Part shown: positions 42,525 to 53,683 of the stretch, piece after piece | How the letters are laid out: each line of letters opens with the position of its first letter | Position numbering within the stretch: position 1 is the first letter of the stretch | Source of the DNA: Ephemerocybe angulata | Taxonomy: Eukaryota; Basidiomycota; Agaricomycetes; Agaricales; Psathyrellaceae | Assembly: GCA_013368325.1 (NCBI GenBank) | Contig: JAACJK010000112.1 | Span: 620,001-684,000 of the forward strand | Reading direction: 5' to 3' | DNA length: 64,000 nt | Translations under genes and position numbers: made by a program | Notes under the pieces: generated by a model | Seen by the model: only the letters and a program-made list of their open reading frames with translations | What the model was told of the DNA's origin: nothing | Databases searched by the model: none

Positions 42525-43575
42525 TCAAAGCGCGACGACCAAGGTCTAAACACCAGAAAAAGAGTCGTCAGCTCATCCTGTTACCCTCGAACAAGGAAAA
42601 ACAACGGACCACTTCCTCCAGCGGGGTAATATTAGGCGAGTGGGCCTTATACGCAGCGATGTCGCCAGTAATGATGGTCGACTTGGTTGTGCGGCCGTTC
42701 TGCGTGCGCGTCCACATGGCGAAGTACACGGGGACGGCCTTGCCGTCGGGGTTCACCCATTGCGCGGTGACGATGCCTGTGGCGGGGTCGATGCGGTACT
42801 GTGGACGGACGGTTAGATTGAAGCCCATCCGAGATGAGAGGATGGTACGTACGACGGTGGATTGGGAGTATTGTAACGGGCCTTTGGTGACATCGGCGAC
42901 CTGCTTGCTTCCAGCGGGAGCTACTTGGGGTTAAGTATGGCCGCACACACGTAGTACTTGACGGCTTACTCGAAAGGGGCGAAGTATTCATGTAGACGGT
43001 ACTGCAACACACATCGCGTCAGTTCAGCTCATCGCTACGAAGAACCAAGAAACGCACTTGTAGCTGCCCGGCCCAAGGTACAAATTGTCCTGATTCCCCG
43101 CAAAAAGACTGTTCATGCCCTCATAGTAGGTGCCAGCCGGGTCATGTAACTCGAGGAGCTCGTCTGCCGACGACGGGTTCTTGAAGTGGAAGGTGGTGAT
43201 CGCGACCTGGGTATCGGAAATCCCACCCTGGACGTTAATGTACCCCTGGTGCGAATTGTCCGAGCGCTTGTATACCCCCAAGTTTGCCGTCAGCGTTGGG
43301 GCTGACGACGGCAGTGCAGCACGCCGGGAGACGCCTGCATTGGTCAGGGATTAAGAGATGGGATTCAAGGAGTGCTAGTAGAACGTACGTACGGCTGGGG
43401 TTGAACAAGCGCCTGGGCGTAAGCGGCGTCAGACCACGAGAGAGGCGCTGCGCATTAATCTGAGGGGGGACCGGGAGGCTACTGGGGTCGGATTGAGGTG
43501 CCCGAGGGCGGGGGTCGCGAGGACGGTGGTGAAAGCACAAAGGAGTGAAAGGAGGTAAAAGAGGGAATGCTGCAT
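42525..43575 (-). pseudogene. secreted protein paralog 1 (one-base frameshift in exon 1)
   Basis: Uncharacterised secreted protein, paralogous to the gene at 45875. Six exons: 43575-43393, 43334-43058, 43001-42970, 42920-42853, 42798-42610 and 42545-42525; the last four have exactly the same lengths as in paralog 2 (32, 68, 189 and 21 nt). The signal peptide MQHSLFYLLSLLCAFTTVLA is in a different frame from the rest of exon 1 (INAQRLSRGLTPL, RRLFNPS): one base is missing from a G6 run (C6 on the coding strand) at 43464-43469. Downstream exons are intact: GVYKRSDNSHQGYI, FKNPSSADELLEL, NLYLGPGSY, YRIDPATGIVTAQW, FAMWTRTQNGRTTK, ending TLVVAL. It could be a sequence error rather than a dead gene. 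Confidence 0.72.
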
Positions 43576-44117
43576 CCTGCAGTCTTGGGCCGTCTTGGGT
43601 CGCGAAGTGGGAACGGAGGAAAACTGGGGAGGAAAAATCAGGCACCCGTGGACTGTGGTCGGATGCCGCCTTTTACTTGCCTTTTACCCCTCAATACAAA
43701 TCATTCTGCCTGTCAATGTCAAATTTCAATGTCCTACTCAGTACACGCGAGCTTATCCCCAGATATATGTATCTTCTCGGCTCCAGCCTGTAATACCTCG
43801 GCTTGGTGCGGCTTCTACGAGAACAGGTCCACAGAGCAATTGAAGGTGCAAGCCTGGCTCACCGAGTAAAGGACAACTATCTTTTGGATTCGAAAACTCG
43901 AAGAACAAGACTTGATGCCGCTCTCCCTGTTCAAAACCAGTTCAAGCGTCTATGAGAGTATCTCGCCGCAGGATTAACCAAGCGGCACACGCACTTTTAT
44001 GACCGTTGTGGGCGTCGCTAAACATGCGCTAAAACATACATATAGCCAAATGTTGATGGTGACAGCGATGCCGGCGGGGGTGGCCCGTGCGCACGCCGCC
44101 TGTTGCAGCCTGCACCC
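43576..44117. other. divergent promoter region
   Basis: Between secreted paralog 1 (minus) and the zinc-finger gene (plus). Nothing recognised beyond short frames. Confidence 0.4.
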
Positions 44118-45756
44118 ATGACAGCCACCGACGACGACGAGACCCTTCCCGACGGCGCAGGCGCTGTCGGCCGCGACGACGAGACACAGACGACGACAAC
44201 GGCGACCTCGACGTCGGGTGAGGACCGCCAAGTTTGTATGTGGGGCGACGACTGCCGCGCCCCATTCCCCGACCTCCCGCAGCTCGTTGAGCACGTCCAC
44301 AACGGTGAGTACAAAGTTTAGCTTCCTATCTCGATAAAAGTGGGAGTGCGGTGGCCACGGACCTTCTAAACTCTGTTTAGATCACATTGGGATGCACAAG
44401 TCGAGCTATACGTGCGAGTGGGCAACGTGTAACAGGCGCGGCGTCGCACAGACCTCACGGTTTGCTCTCATCTCCCACATCCGATCCCATACGGGCGAGA
44501 AACCGTTTATCTGCGCTGCTTCAGGTGTGTCAAACTCTGAGAATGGGACGTGTAGAAGGTGTACTTACGTTTTGTGATGGTGGAGGTAGACTGTGACAAG
44601 TCGTTCACCCGCTCAGACGCCCTTTCAAAGCACATGCGACAGCAGCACAACATATCGCCCCCAGCACCTGGGCGGGGAGGAAACCGAAAGCGCAAGCGCG
44701 GCGGGGCAGCAGCGGGCTCGGTGGCAGGCGACGAGAACGCCTCGGTATCAGGCCAGCCCACCGCGGCAGCACCCTCGCCGTCGTCGACGCAGAACGGATT
44801 CGCGGGGACACCAGTGACGATGGCACCAGGAACGAGCGGCGGGGGTGGCGGATTCAACACGTTCAAAGTAGAGGCACCCGGCGCATCAGTGTTGAGTTTG
44901 CACCCGCCGGTGAACAGCAACTCGAGCTCGTCGGACCCGCAGGACGAAGGCTTCATGCCAGATTTGAACATGATGCCTGCAAGGCCCCACGGACGAGACC
45001 AGCAGTGGGACGAACCTGGCGCACCCAACGGCTACCACGAACGCGTCTCCGACCCCCGTCCGAACGACGGACACGACCCCACTGAGGAGGAGGGGTACTC
45101 GTCCAGCTCCAGCGACACGCTCCCAGCGCACCTCGCGCCGCACTTTGACCCTGAGACGGGGCTGGTGCTCGGCCGCACACCTGCGATGGTCATGTACCTG
45201 CTCATGAAGGCCAAGTACAAGCACGCGATGGAGCAGCACGAGGACCTGCAAGAGCAGCTCAAGGTCATGAAGACAGAGACGAAGCGCGAGCGCGAGCTCA
45301 AGGAGGAGGCGCTGGATCAGTTTTTGGAACAGTGTTTTGGGTGCGTTCATTCGGAGGCCTCGCGTATATCTATCTGACTTGCATCCAAGGCCCGACGCCC
45401 ACCGTCTTATCGCACCCCCCATCGTGCCGAGCCAGGGCCCCCCACCGTCGCACTTGCACCCGCCATCCTACCGTGAGCCCACGCGCCCCTACCCGCACCC
45501 GCTGGGCCCCGAGCGGCACTATCGCACACATACCCACAGCCACGAGCCGTACCGCCCCCACCAGCCGCAGCACCCGTACGCCCCTCCGCATCCCATAACG
45601 ACGGCGTCGACGTTCCTTGCGCCCCCAAGGACAGACGCGTATTACCGCCAGCGACCCCAGCAGGCGCCGTCGCGCTCCAGGACAGCGCCGTCTCCGCACC
45701 CGCTGCAGGAGCCCCCACCCTCTGTGCCTATCATCAATGGGTACCCTAGACCGTAG
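44118..45756 (+). CDS. C2H2 zinc-finger protein, Iec1-like (INO80 complex) candidate
   Basis: Four exons, 44118-44304, 44381-44524, 44590-45340 and 45390-45756 (482 residues). It has three zinc-finger units: CMWGDDCRAPFPDLPQLVEHVHNDH, CEWATCNRRG ... RFALISHIRSH followed by the linker TGEKPF, and CAASDCDKSFTRSDALSKHMRQQH. Exon 3's acceptor was fixed by completing the last finger. A basic stretch GNRKRKRGG, a long disordered Gly/Ser region, a conserved helical block TPAMVMYLLMKAKYKHAMEQ leading into a coiled coil, and a Pro/His-rich tail follow. The finger arrangement and the block resemble the fungal INO80 subunit Iec1, a nuclear chromatin-remodelling factor; that assignment is from memory of the family. 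It could be another C2H2 regulator. Confidence 0.85.
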
Positions 45757-45874
45757 TACGGACTAACTGTTGTACAATAGCTGTTTGTAATTGGACCCGT
45801 TATCTCAGTACTTTCGGGGATAGGTCAGGCGTGCGTCATCAGGGGTAAAAAAACGCTCTTTCTTTCCTACCACC

Positions 45875-46879
45875 ATGCAGCCGTCCCTCTTTTATCTGCT
45901 GTCGCTCCTTTATGCATTCACCACCGTTCTCGCGAAGCCTCTCGCGCCGACCGCTGTGGCCACCGTGCCCCACACGAACGCGCAGCGCCTCGCGCACGGC
46001 CTGCCGCCGCTGGCGCCCAGGCGTCTCTTCAACCCCACCCGTACGTGCGCTCCCCTCCCGGACCCCTTCGCCCACTGAACCATCTCATTCATCGCAGGCG
46101 TCTCCCGGCGCGCCGCGCTGCCGTCGTCCGCCCCCACCCTGACGGCGAGCTTCGGCGTGTACAAGCGCTCGGACAATTCGCAACAGGGGTACATCTCCGT
46201 GGGGGGCGGGGTTTCCGACACCCAGGTCGCGAGCACCACCTTCAACTTCAAGAACCCGTCGTCGGCGGACGAGCTCCTCGAGTTTCACGGCTCCACGGGC
46301 TTGAACAGTCTTCTTGCGTCGTATGACAACAATTTGTACCTTGGACCGGGCAACTACAAGTGCGTTAAGTTATGAGTTGACGCGTCGAACTGACGCGATG
46401 TGTGTTGCAGTACCGTCTTCATGAGCACTGCGACGCTTTCGAGTAAGTCGTCCGTTACTCTGCGTGTATAGCCATTCTGAACACCACATAGCTCCCGCTG
46501 GAAGCAGGCAAGTCGCCGATGTCACCAAAGGCCCAGTGCAATACTCGGAATCCACCGTTGTAAGTACCATCACCTCTATACCTGTGATTCCCCGATAGAT
46601 GGACGTCCACAGTTCCGCATCGACCCTGCCACGGGAATCGTCACCGCGCAATGGGTGAACCCCGACGGCAAGGTCGTCCCCGTGTACTTCGCCATGTGGA
46701 CCCGCACGCAGAACGGCCGGACGACCAAGTCGCTCTTCTTCACTGGTGACATCGCGGCGTACAAGGCTCACTCGCCCAACATTACCCCGCTGGAGGAAGT
46801 GGTGGGTTTCGCTTCCCTTGTTTGAGGGTAATACGATGAGCTGATGCTGGCCTTTTAGACCTTGGCTGTAGTGCTTTGA
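45875..46879 (+). CDS. secreted protein paralog 2 (unknown function)
   Basis: Uncharacterised secreted protein, intact (245 residues). Exons 45875-46040, 46098-46359, 46411-46442, 46492-46559, 46613-46801 and 46859-46879. The signal peptide MQPSLFYLLSLLYAFTTVLA is followed by the processing-like motif NAQRLAHGLPPLAPRRLF common near the start of Agaricomycete secreted proteins. The mature part is Ser/Gly/Asn-rich and probably beta-rich: GVYKRSDNSQQGYI, FNFKNPSSADELLEF, NLYLGPGNY, FRIDPATGIVTAQW, FAMWTRTQNGRTTK. The unspliced frame stops at 46825, but a 21-nt last exon encoding TLAVVL exists in both paralogs, so the spliced end is preferred. Arranged head-out relative to paralog 1, with the zinc-finger gene between them. 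Confidence 0.83.
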
Positions 46880-47892
46880 GATGAAGATAAATGTGCCGAT
46901 GGGCGATGAGTGCGGGTTCATGCCCCCTCCTCATCTCTCTCTCTCTCCTCAAGTTCTCACTCCTTCTTTCTACCCCCAGTAACAAGGAGTCCTCTCCTCG
47001 GACGATCCCCTATCCACATTCCTTAATCTATCGACATACGCTTCTTACCCTCTTGACCAGGTTATCAAACTCTGTTGCACAGCTCAATACGACTTTTACT
47101 ACACCTGGCCATATGCAGCTACGCTTCGCACCCTGCTGAAGCCTATATCGGGAGCACACCGCAGGCCTGGTTCCGACCTGTCCGCGTTTTCCAGCGGTCA
47201 ACCCTATCCTCCACATTGGTAAGCAGTCAACGATTCTTTGGGAGCTGGTAGTACAGCTCTGGCTGGAGATCCGGCCTTTGCGCAATAATTTAAGGCCTTT
47301 AACATGTGTTCTCTGAATGAGAGTCGGAAACATGTACACCACCCTTTCAGGCTTTAGGCGCCCGGAACACCTTCCATATGCCGTTCTTATGTAAGTCCCT
47401 CACCCAGACACCGACACATCAGATCCATCAAGTTCTACTACACTCTTTGCTTTCCAACCACCACGGTCATGGACCAAAGTCGCGTTGCCCAGCTTCTGGC
47501 TGGGAATTTCACTCTCGAACACGAGATAGGCGCCCGGACCCAGGCGATCGACAGAACCTCCTCCCTCGGGGTGATCTTCAGCGTTGTGGTGTCGACCCCG
47601 ACCAACCCGCGCATGGGTCAGGGCTGGCTCAACTAGTTGTGTCTGGTAAGCACCTACGGACAATGAAACCATTCGATGACAGCGTTTCTCTAGAATTGCA
47701 TTCCATTATAACGTCCAAAGGTCGAAGTATACCACATCTTTCACCAGGAGCCACGTTGGGGTATATATTACTCGAGTCCCACCCGCATATTGTCGCTCGC
47801 TTCACATCCTACATAGCCAAGAGGCTCGGTCCTGGATCGGTTAACGCAACATCGGTCAGCCTCAGCTTCCTCCCGAACCGTAGAAATGAACA
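46880..47892. other. intergenic with one weak ORF
   Basis: A CT-rich run lies near 46938-46955. Plus-strand frames at 47378-47899 (and an ATG at 47468 reading MDQSRVAQLLAGNFTLEHE) look partly gene-like but change frame and carry stops. They could be a relic; no family recognised. Confidence 0.3.
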
Positions 47893-49095
47893 TTACTGAC
47901 CGGTATTCAACTTCTCTTGCCCAACAGCTCTCCGCTCTGCCTCCCTCCACATCCGCTCTTCAGTCCAGGCATGTGCCTGCCTCACCGAAAATGGGCTGAG
48001 GCTCTGCAGAAACACCATACGTGGGTCAAGTACCGATGGCGGATTGTTAAAAGGAAAGCGATTTGAATCCTCGTGCTCCAGGTGGAGGATGCTTTCGGAA
48101 ATCCTGGCCAGCGTCGACTGGGGGCTGCTATCAAATAGTAGGACAAGGACACATACTCGGAGATGGTGGCACCTGTGCAGCACGTTTTTGAGCGTTCGCG
48201 CTAGCTGCAGATTCACGGTTAACTGGTCGCTCGACCCACCCCTCCCCAATGAGTCGGCTCCCATCGCTGTCGGCTTGTTTCGCGCAACGTTGAGATCCAG
48301 GGCAATATAGCTGAGCGACGGTAGGTGGTTTCCGATATCCCAGAAAATCCACTCTTCCCAGCTGTTGAGGATTGATAGGTGGGTTACAAATGTAAACACA
48401 AGCCGGGATAGATCCGGCGTGAAGGCGAGGGACGAGGGATCGCGGAAGCACGCCACCAACCGTTTCGGCCGGACTGCGTCGAAGCAGTCGTCGGGGAAGG
48501 AGTCGTGCTGGACTTGATTGTATCCCGCGCCCGGCTGTGGTTGTGAGAGCCAGAGACGGGGCCCTGGGTGGGAGGACGTCAAATCGGAGTTGAAGTCCCC
48601 CGCGACGAGGTTGTTCTGCCAGCTTGAGGCTGGGATCGTCCAGAATGTAAGACTTGTAACCCCCGAGCAGGTCAGCAGTATCTGGGTGAGATATGCGGTG
48701 TGTGCCTCCTCTGAGATGCACATGACCTTGACATGTTCGGCGAAGAAGGATGGCAATTTTTGTGAGAATGCTATCGTTCGCCAGAAGGCGAGGGTGGAAG
48801 TGGCCCGGGAGAGCGTAACCGTGTGGTATAAAATAGGGTCGATCCTGTATATTTTGGAGCTATAAGTAAGCGATCCAGAGGCACGTTTCTAGATACTTCA
48901 TGATAGGACTTACCACTCCTTTACCGCCCGCGAGACCAATACGAGACGAATAGCGATCCTTCGCTCGTTGGCCGCTGCGAGCTGGAGGGTAGCTCGTAGA
49001 ACATCCGCCGATGGATGGGGCTTGCCGGAAAACCGCAATTCGACCATGGAATGCGAGGAGATGGGAGGGACTGAGGTACCTGGGGTTCTGTTCAT
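47893..49095 (-). CDS. F-box-type protein with LRR-like C-terminus
   Basis: Resembles the large Agaricomycete F-box superfamily; substrate unknown. Two exons: from 48914 upstream to at least 49095, and 48859-47893, with a 54-bp intron (382 residues from the first in-frame ATG). The N-terminal region has LVLVSRAVKE joined by splicing to IDPILYHTVTLS, the usual post-F-box block. Then the leucine-rich part: VTSLTFWTIP, LTHLSILNSWEEWIF-like FVTHLSILNSWEEW, LPSLSYIALDL and NVLHRCHHLRVCVL. The canonical LPxE F-box itself is not visible, so the 5' end (possibly beyond 49137) is incomplete or the gene is truncated. Confidence 0.55.
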
Positions 49096-50556
49096 TTGAT
49101 AAACGAATTCCAGTGATCTGGGGAGAGATGGGTCCAACCAAACAGGATGTGATGGACGCAGGAAGCCAGAATACGATCCCTCGTAAGTGGATTGGGAAGT
49201 AATTCCTTCAGGCCGTTACGGTATAAGAGGGAAGAGAGAACTGTCTGGCTCCAAAAGGCTACAGCATCCCGAGTAACAAACCAATCCGTGTGGCCCAGAG
49301 ATGGAGAAACTGCGTTAGCCCCACTGAAAACCAGTCCGGACTCCGGATTCGCCTCGCCATTTGTCATAGCAGCCCCCCACATACCCGCCCCGCGGGTAGT
49401 GAAAGGTCGCTCCTAGGAGTTATACACATGGGTTCGCGACAGAAAATCTTCTTGTATGTTAAGTCCTCGGAATCCGAGGAGATGCTATGTCGGTGGAATT
49501 GCTTTGCCCCGTTTGCCATCAGATTCACATACTTAGATTTCATTGGGTTTGCATGTCACAGTAAAGCATCCGAGGATATCATGGCTACATAGGCACCTTT
49601 GCTCCCCTATTCTATCTTCTTCTTTCATCTTCTATCAAGTCCTCGAGGCGAGTAAAGATCACCCCATGGGCGCTGTACCCTCGCAGCTCCTTGAATGAGG
49701 GCGCAGTCACCGCCAGTCAAGACGGCCATAAAGTGGCATAGCAATCTTCGACAATCTGAACGTTCAGATGGATATGGTCTTCGGCAACGGGCGCTCATCT
49801 ATCGAATGTGCAGCAGATATAGTCGACGGGAAACTCCTGGGTAGTTCCGGAGTGGGACCACAACGCCATCATACCTACCTACCTACCTACCTGGAAGGGG
49901 GCCCCGGAGGCGATGTGAGTGTTTTGTGATCTTCGGTAACGCACAGAACAATATCCTACATATGCTTTAGGCCATCATATTTCTTCAAATCTAGCTTCGC
50001 AACTTGACATGGATATACTTGTTGAAGACCTTAAAAGTGTGGAACGCAGGGCCTCCCCAGTGCGTCGTTCCTGGGTTTCATTGGGGCACGTTTGCTCATA
50101 TTCCCTGACTCAAAGGGGTCATGGGACGAAGATATATGGTTCGTACATCCACGGCTATCTGGTCAGGATTATGACGCTCTCCCATCGTCATTCAACAACG
50201 CACCCTCGAATGCTTCTTCTGGTAATAAAACGGTCACCTGGACTCTTATATCTCTTGGTCGAAGCCTTTCTGGCCTCAGAAGCGCCGAAAACTATGACGA
50301 GTTCCTGATATTTTTGACATAGGGAGATGTGTCGTCATGCCGCTCCACCAAAGAGTTTATCAAATTCCTCGTATTTAGGTTCGCCTCTTTTTCCCTTTCC
50401 AAAAGATCATCCCCCTCCTCTACCGCGGATGCTATAAAGGGTATTGGATTCCATTCCATGAACCTGCAGAACATTTGAGCGCGTCACCCGTCAGTATAAA
50501 CGACCGTCGATTCGAAATCATTGTCCTCACACCATACGAACCCTTGTTTCACGACT
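49096..50556. other. intergenic, microsatellite and a weak ORF
   Basis: A (CCTA)n microsatellite lies at about 49870-49891. A plus-strand frame at 50092-50322 encodes SWDEDIWFVHPRLSGQ and similar, which may be an exon of an unrecognised gene. I cannot link it to neighbours. Confidence 0.3.
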
Positions 50557-51794
50557 ATGCAGCACTCTGACTCCATTCACGACTCATGGACTTACAACGG
50601 GCAAGGTTGTCTTCAAAATGCCCCTGGGATATACCCCACACCGCCGGAATCGAGCGATGAGGTGTCTGGGTTCCCATCCTTGGTGGGGTTGACAGAATCG
50701 CCAACACCCGCGGTTAGCAGCTTACAGGCCTCCTATTATTCCGAGAAGTGCACTTATCACCCATTGAATTTGTCTCCGCCATTTCGGTTTACGTAGCCGT
50801 ACGACCTCAGTGCCTTGCTGAATGCCGTGCAGGCTGATGATCCAGACAGTCAAGTCATGAGCGTCTCGACCTCGTTTCATCCAGGAGCGCACTCGAGCGA
50901 GTCCGACCTCATTATCTCATCGTCAGACGGTGTGCTGTTCTATGTTCACAGCACGATCATCAGCGCGACATCCCCGGCTGCCATTTCCTCTATTCTCCGC
51001 TTCTCCGACGCGATTCCAGGTACTGGAATCAAGGAAGTGGGAATCATCTCGGTACCCTTGAACGCGGTCCTGCTCAACATCATCTTCCACACTATCTACG
51101 GCACGTCATGTGCACAGAATAGTCCCTCCGTGGACGATCTCATCGCAGCTGTGGACGTGCTGCCCGAGCTGGGTATCGTCCCGTGTACGATTATTCAGCC
51201 CAAGACCCCGTTATTCACTCTCCTCCTCTCCCATGCTCCCATCAGGCCGCTAGATGTTTTTGCTCTCGCAGCGCACCACGACCTCTCGGAGCTCGCCTCG
51301 ACCGCCTCTTCCCACCTCCTTTCGTTCCCGCTCTTCAACATCGACGATACCATGGCGGCTCGAATTGGCACTTCATATCTCAAGCGCCTCTTCCTTTTGC
51401 ACATGATGAGGATGGACGAGGTGAAGAAGATCCTGGCGCAACCTCCAGCGTTGCACCCTATTCGGAAATACTGCGATTTCGAAAATCAGAAGAAACTTTC
51501 GGGGGCATGGGCGTGGGGTACCACTTATCTTGCTTGGGATCTACGACCTGGTATGTTGGTCACAATTTTGAGTAGATGGAGCTCATCTAAATGATTAGAC
51601 CTGTCCACCCAGAGGATCCAAAGTGCCTTTGAGCCACTGAGCGAAACCCTTACATGTAGTGAATGCCAACAAATGCTGAAGAGCCGCATCCGGGATGCTG
51701 TTCGACGATGGGCGTCAGTCAAGGTACGTGTCTACATTCGTGATACCAATGTACCAACTGTTCCTTATAACCTCCCAATCAGACCCATATCTGA
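50557..51794 (+). CDS. BTB/POZ-domain protein paralog 1
   Basis: BTB proteins form dimers and often act as Cul3 ligase adaptors; this Agaricomycete type has no assigned substrate. Exons 50557-50747, 50811-51550, 51599-51723 and 51783-51794 (355 residues). A Ser/Pro-rich N-terminus precedes the BTB core: SSESDLIISSSDGVLFYVHS, an arrangement of short helices, then SHAPIRPLDVFALAAHHDL and SYLKRLFLLHMMRM. The C-terminal exon has a CxxC pair (TLTCSECQQML) before RDAVRRWASVK. The last exon is only 12 nt, encoding THI and the stop. Exons 3 (125 nt) and 4 (12 nt) match paralog 2 exactly in length. Exon 1's donor was chosen by phase. Confidence 0.8.
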
Positions 51795-53683
51795 TCGACG
51801 GCGATTACTGTCCAAATAACTGTGTAACTGACTAACTCTTGGAGACGTTTCTGGAAGCGAAGACGCGGGGCTCGGGGAGGAGACGCTGGAAGGACAACGA
51901 CGAATTAAGGACTGATATGTTTTCCCTGTTGATACCCATCCTTATTTATACCTACAAGCGTATTACTTTGTGCTAAAATTCTCTCAAGAACATTAAGACT
52001 CGCGCGATAAGTAGGCGGCCCTTATTTAGGTCCTGGGCGTTCCTGCCAGACGTCGATACCATTGTGTTAGTCATCGTGAGAAGTTTGTCGATCACTGGCA
52101 TACATACGCATCCACACCGCCAAAGAGTAAATAAACTCTGGTTCCAGCTTGGTACAACACCATTCAACGTGTGACTCATAAGCGAAGATCTCTAAGGTGC
52201 CTTGAACCTTCACTCCACGAGGAGTGCTCCTACACCCGTATGCACATCCCTAGCTTTCAGCAAAGTTAGTCAAGGCCCGAGCGCATAATAATGACCGGGT
52301 GGCGCGACGCGACTGTGAAATGGCAAGCGCCCTGTGGACGGCCGTCAATTTGACGCCTTAAAGGAAGACTCCAGGCTGACATGCTCAATGACACATAATT
52401 GATGACCTTTGTATGTACAGGCAGAAGCAGGGCTATAACCTAGGAACATTCCCCCGCGAAGTAGAGAAATTCAGGCCCTGCGCGGGACGGGGACAGCCAC
52501 AGATTGCAGCGTAATCTGCTGGGCCCCAATAGGCCGAGGATTTCCGTTAATACACGTTCCAATGGCCAGTAGTCCCTGGGGTCTGCGTACTGAGCAAATG
52601 TATTTGGCCGAACATGGTGATGACGACTAAATGACGGTGAATAAGCACAGGGGTGGGAGGAAGTGGTCGGCTTGAGCTGCATCGACTCTCGAGGTCGACC
52701 CCAATTTTAACTTTAGGCGGCAGGAATGTTGCATAGCCCACTCGCATCTTCCGCCATTTCATTCGGTTAATGACCTCTTGATTCTTGATCCGTGATAAGT
52801 ACCGCTCAGAGTCATACTTCGGTCCTCCATGGGCGCTTGCTGGGCGGGGAAAATCGACGCTGAAATCCGGGGGAGGGAAACATATTTCTCGGCCCAATGT
52901 ACGAGGATATACTCGAGTACCCATTGACTAATGTATCCTGGTTCATCTGGACTCGCTGCTTTTAGTGTCGAGGCCACGAACAGTCCAATCTGCCGCCAAA
53001 GATGTACACTTCGGACCTCGACGAACGTAGGCTCCGCCTCAAATAATGGTCTGAAAGCGCTCCACTGGGGAGGGAGATTGCGCTTCACCCTTTCTCTGGA
53101 AGCAATTCAAGGAATAGGTGGCCTACAAGTACCAAACTTGTGAAGAGCGAATGAGGCTAAGCATGAGCAGTCTAGTCGGCGGCGTTTTAAACACCAAGTC
53201 TTGTGCGCTAAACTGTGCTCCCGCCATCGTTTAGACCTCGCTAGAGTGGTGAATCCAGGTGACCTTGCGTGAAACTATTGCTTGGTCACGGCCTTGAACA
53301 TTCAACGGAGAGAATGGATCCCTGATTACTGGTGAGTCCTGTTTCGGTCGTAGATGTTTGGACGCAGCACACCAAGGCCAAACCCTAACTCCCTGCACAT
53401 ATAACGGTTCCCTTCCTCCCACAGTATTTCTGCTTCCTGTCGCTCCATCCTTTCCAGCATATCAATATCAACTCCACGCCCTGAAGGGGGACGTTTCCTC
53501 TTGCACTTTACTAGCAACGGCACACCCCACAAAGTGAATAACCCTCAAGGCTGTCAAGCATAGCTATCCCCCGCACAAACAGGGTTGGCCATCCAATCGA
53601 TAAAATCAATCAGTACGCTGTTCATTGCTTCGAAAGGGACATCACTCACCTCAGGAGACTCAGCACACGCAACAAGCCAAGGC
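51795..53683. other. interval between BTB paralogs, possible minus-strand gene
   Basis: On the minus strand, frames 53532-53326 (DMLERMERQEAEILWEEGNRY), 53088-52759 (ISQWVLEYILVHWAEKYV) and 52924-52547 (RMKWRKMRVGYATFLPPK) have protein-like composition and could be exons of one hypothetical gene. I could not settle splice sites and recognise no family. Confidence 0.3.

Noticed and set aside
47378..47899. Plus-strand gene of 173 residues
   Set aside because: The protein-like pieces sit in two frames with a stop between and I could not join them; mentioned only as a weak ORF.
49870..49891. (CCTA)n run as telomere-like sequence
   Set aside because: Short internal microsatellite; the fungal telomere repeat is TTAGGG (CCCTAA), not CCTA.
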